Source of the DNA: Clostridia bacterium | Lineage (GTDB): Bacteria > Bacillota > Clostridia > Oscillospirales > Acutalibacteraceae | Assembly (NCBI GenBank): GCA_024404195.1 | Contig: JAKSQJ010000010.1 | Span: 1-35,243, forward strand | Direction of reading: 5' to 3' | DNA: 35,243 nt | Shown here: piece after piece, positions 33,364 through 35,243 of the stretch | Layout: each line of letters starts with the position of its first letter | Position numbering within the stretch: position 1 is the stretch's first letter | The notes under the pieces: model-generated | What the model saw: the letters and a program-made list of their open reading frames with translations, nothing else | The model's database searches: none | What the model was told of the DNA's origin: nothing | Translations under genes and position numbers: made by a program

Positions 33364-34956
33364 TTGGAACAGACATTTTCGGCTTGCGAGGCCTCAATAG
33401 CTGATATATCGCAGTATTTTTCAAAAAGAATCAAGGAATACAAAATAAGCGGAAAACTATGCCGAGAATATGAACTTCTGATGGAAGAGGTTATAACAAA
33501 GGTTGTTTTGGCTGCCGACCCCGACAGTGAACTTACCTTTGAATTAAAGAAGCATTTAGGCAAAATTACCGCAAAAATCAAATGTCCCGGCAAACCCGTT
33601 TTGCTTGACAGTGAAGAAAGCTTTGACTTTTCAGGACAGATAATTAAAGAATACAGCGAATATTTAAGGCAGTCATATTCCTTTGGTGTTAACGAAATAG
33701 TTTTCACAACTTCGTTTTCTTCCGATGAAATTTTAATTAAAAACTTGATTTCAATAGGTCTTGCCGTCGCCGTAGGTATCATATTGCATTTGGTTTACGA
33801 CGCCGACCGCCTTTTATGGATAAAAACGAATATTACTCTGCCGGTTGTGTCGGTTTTTATCAACTGTATGCAAACCGTTGCCATACCCGTAGCGTTTTTC
33901 TCGCTTGCGGCATTTATTGTTAATGTCCGTCGTGCATTTGACCGAAACAATAAAACAATTAAATTAAGTATTCATTATGTTATTTCAAGTATGATTGCCA
34001 TAGCGCTCGGCGTTCTCGTTTGGCTTATATTTTCCAATTTTGCTCCTTCTTATGACCTTTCGGCATTCAAAGGCACCGAGGATAATTTTATCGGCAACTC
34101 ATTAAAGGCATTCCTTACAAATGCCGTTTCAACAAACATTATTGAGCCGTTCAGAATACCGAACCCCATTCCGTTTTTGGTGAATGCAATTCTTACCGGT
34201 CTTGCGGCAAGCAGTCTTTTCGGTAAAAGCGGCGAAACATTGCAAAACGGACTTATTTCCATCAACGATTTGTTCGCCCGAATGATGAACATAATCTACG
34301 GGACCATTCCGTTCTTTATTTTCTTTGCGGTTGTTGATTTGATACTTAAAATTAACCGTAATATGCTTAAAATGGTGGGACTTGAACTTTTATCGGTCAC
34401 TGTTGCAATGATTTTTCTTGTAGTTTACTATATGATAAGATTGCTCGTTGGCAGAGTAAGCATAAAAGGATTTTTCAAGAACTACTCAAAGCTTATTGGA
34501 GATAACCTTAAAATCGCTTCAAATATTGACTCACTTCCCTACAATAAGAGAATACTGTCAAGAAAAATGAAGCTTTCAAGAGATTATCTTGACGAGGGCT
34601 TAAAGCTCGGTATTCTTCTTAATATGGACGGTAACTGCCTTACCGTAACGGTAGTTCTTATGAATATGGTAACCGCCGCAGGTGTCAACATTTCCCCGAT
34701 GAAATATTTAGGTGTTGCAATAATTATGCTTTTGTTCTCGGTAGGCGCTCCCAACCTGCCCGGCTCGTTTTTGCTCGGTATGATTATCCTTATGTCCTTT
34801 GTCGGAATTTCAAGTGAGCTTGTCGCCGTTGTTCTTATCTTTGAGGCGCTTATTTCAAAGTTCTATTCTTTCCTTAACGCCGCCGGAGATATAATAACAC
34901 TCGTTGTTGAAGACGAACAGTATAGAAGAAAACTCGCCAAAGAAACGCATAAATAG
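33364..34956 (+). CDS. Cation:dicarboxylate/amino-acid symporter (SLC1/DctA fold) with N-terminal degenerate RsbW-like domain
   Basis: About 530 residues. Residues 1-118 resemble a GHKL/RsbW-type ATPase: helix with L-L-M-E-E-V-I-T-K (38-46), strands L-T-F-E-L and K-I-T-A-K-I, then P-G-K-P-V, and final strands Y-S-F-G-V-N-E-I-V-F. The N-box Asn is replaced by Lys46 and the D-x-G loop lacks Asp, so ATP binding is doubtful. From about residue 125 an SLC1-type carrier follows: N-M-D-G (420-423, the helix-7 signature), G-A-P-N-L-P-G-S (hairpin 2) and N-A-A-G-D (505-509). Hairpin 1 reads S-N-I-D-S-L-P rather than the usual Ser-rich run, so the substrate may be unusual. I prefer TTG 33364 (GGGGGA 7 bases upstream) over ATG 33346, which has no ribosome-binding site. 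Own promoter; monocistronic. Confidence 0.85.
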   Translation: MEQTFSACEASIADISQYFSKRIKEYKISGKLCREYELLMEEVITKVVLAADPDSELTFELKKHLGKITAKIKCPGKPVLLDSEESFDFSGQIIKEYSEYLRQSYSFGVNEIVFTTSFSSDEILIKNLISIGLAVAVGIILHLVYDADRLLWIKTNITLPVVSVFINCMQTVAIPVAFFSLAAFIVNVRRAFDRNNKTIKLSIHYVISSMIAIALGVLVWLIFSNFAPSYDLSAFKGTEDNFIGNSLKAFLTNAVSTNIIEPFRIPNPIPFLVNAILTGLAASSLFGKSGETLQNGLISINDLFARMMNIIYGTIPFFIFFAVVDLILKINRNMLKMVGLELLSVTVAMIFLVVYYMIRLLVGRVSIKGFFKNYSKLIGDNLKIASNIDSLPYNKRILSRKMKLSRDYLDEGLKLGILLNMDGNCLTVTVVLMNMVTAAGVNISPMKYLGVAIIMLLFSVGAPNLPGSFLLGMIILMSFVGISSELVAVVLIFEALISKFYSFLNAAGDIITLVVEDEQYRRKLAKETHK

Positions 34957-34978
34957 AGGGTTACACATTATATAATAC

Positions 34979-35020
34979 AAAGCGAAAATCCTACCACCTT
35001 CGTGATAGGATTTTCGCTTT
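34979..35020. terminator. Long inverted repeat after the symporter, possible bidirectional terminator
   Basis: AAAGCGAAAATCCTA pairs perfectly with TAGGATTTTCGCTTT around a short ACC-TTCG-GT-type hairpin. It is 22 bases after the symporter stop. No strong T-run follows on either strand, so termination efficiency is uncertain. Its right end touches the first tRNA-derived repeat. Confidence 0.6.
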
Positions 35021-35038
35021 GGTGGAGCTTAGGGGATT
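35019..35038. repeat. First copy of a 20-bp tRNA 3'-end repeat (orphan fragment)
   Basis: These 20 bases are identical to 35204-35223, the 3' end (CCA, acceptor strand and part of the T arm) of the minus-strand tRNA. After 35038 the similarity stops, so this is a detached tRNA fragment. Near 35137-35149 a GTTCGAATCCCCC block gives another T-arm piece in the opposite orientation. The stretch between (35039-35136) holds a GC-rich hairpin (AAAACAGTCC with GGACTGTTTT) and no believable gene. Confidence 0.75.
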
Positions 35039-35165
35039 TTTGGCGGTGCTGCCGCACCTTTCGCCTCGCTTTGCTCGTTGCCACGTCGGCAAAAACAGTC
35101 CGCCGGACTGTTTTCTCCCGCTTACGCTCCCTCCTTGTTCGAATCCCCCAGCATACTTAAACAAA

Positions 35166-35204
35166 ATAATAAGAAGGTGCCCCAAAAGGACACCTTCTTA
35201 TTAT
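35166..35204 (-). terminator. Intrinsic terminator downstream of the tRNA
   Basis: AATAATAAGAAGGTG and CACCTTCTTATTATT form a perfect 15-bp stem with a 10-base loop. On the minus strand it starts directly after the tRNA CCA end and is followed by TTTTG, as expected for a tRNA terminator. Confidence 0.85.
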
Positions 35205-35243
35205 TGGTGGAGCTTAGGGGATTCGAACCCCTGACCCCCACAC
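35205..35243 (-). tRNA. tRNA, 3' part only (probably tRNA-Ala), cut by window edge
   Basis: Read on the minus strand the last 39 bases end in ...AAGCTCC-A-CCA with encoded CCA, preceded by a 5-bp T stem around GTTCGAA(T), i.e. AGGGG-TTCGAAT-CCCCT, and a GGGTC variable loop. Position 70 is U and the discriminator is A. This fits tRNA-Ala (G3-U70 identity pair), and the anticodon-stem 3' strand TGTGG is compatible, but the 5' half and anticodon lie outside the window. Isotype is a guess. Confidence 0.8.

Noticed and set aside
1700..35000. CRISPR arrays or defence operons.
   Set aside because: I saw no regularly spaced direct repeats and no restriction, Cas, CBASS, retron or similar proteins among the genes.
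35019..35223. Attachment sites of a genomic island.
   Set aside because: The 20-bp repeats lie only 185 bp apart with no integrase or cargo between them, so an island proper is not present in this window; kept only as a possible scar.
35019..35234. A 71-codon open frame ending in the phrase S-L-G-D-S-N-P, and an opposing frame on the minus strand.
   Set aside because: The frame reads through tRNA and tRNA-fragment sequence; this phrase is a known artefact of translating reversed tRNA 3' ends.

Overview
This window looks like a chromosomal segment of an anaerobic Firmicute of the class Clostridia, probably an Oscillospiraceae/Ruminococcaceae-type gut bacterium. The evidence is a SipL-like spore-morphogenesis protein, a Firmicute-style dnaX-ybaB-recR cluster, DUF896 and DUF1292 proteins, consensus sigma-A promoters with 17-base spacers, strong Shine-Dalgarno sites, and a Na+-pumping oxaloacetate decarboxylase with a V/A-type ATPase. 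No phage, plasmid, CRISPR or transposase gene is visible. The species cannot be named from sequence alone.

Layout. 1-1691 (+): 3' end of dnaX, ybaB, recR and a DUF896 gene, closed by a terminator. 1831-5298 (+): a four-gene Na+-translocating oxaloacetate decarboxylase operon (gamma, biotin carrier, beta, alpha) with its own promoter and terminator. 5303-5952 (+): a DUF1292 gene, then a well-preserved 6S RNA and a strong terminator. 6025-20067 (all -): an orphan lipoprotein; an NhaC-family transporter behind a lysine riboswitch; a GH13 glucosidase with glycogen phosphorylase; a Na/phosphate cotransporter with glycyl-tRNA synthetase; a 309-bp hairpin-rich element with terminal inverted repeats; a SipL-like protein; and an AbrB-ABC exporter operon. 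20240-33223 (all +): a MacB/FtsX-like ABC pair, NAD synthetase, a polar amino-acid ABC importer, and a seven-gene V/A-type ATPase operon (E, DUF2764, A, B, D, I, K). 33296-34956 (+): an SLC1-type symporter fused to a degenerate RsbW-like domain. The right edge holds a tRNA-derived repeat and the 3' half of a tRNA (-), probably tRNA-Ala.

How it fits together. Sodium recurs through the window: a decarboxylase that exports Na+, an ATPase whose rotor subunit keeps the Na+-ligand residues of the Enterococcus hirae enzyme, and at least two carriers from Na+-coupled families (Na/Pi and SLC1). The NhaC-family carrier is probably a lysine transporter, because its leader is a lysine riboswitch. The simplest reading is an anaerobe that builds a sodium-motive force by decarboxylation and ATP hydrolysis and spends it on uptake.

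The most distinctive points are the chlamydial/spirochaete-style V-ATPase operon that carries DUF2764 and lacks genes for subunits C, F and G; the RsbW-like/SLC1 fusion; the lysine-riboswitch-controlled NhaC protein; the foldback element at 16561-16869; and the duplicated tRNA 3' end at 35019-35223. I did not find a clearly new defence or mobile system.
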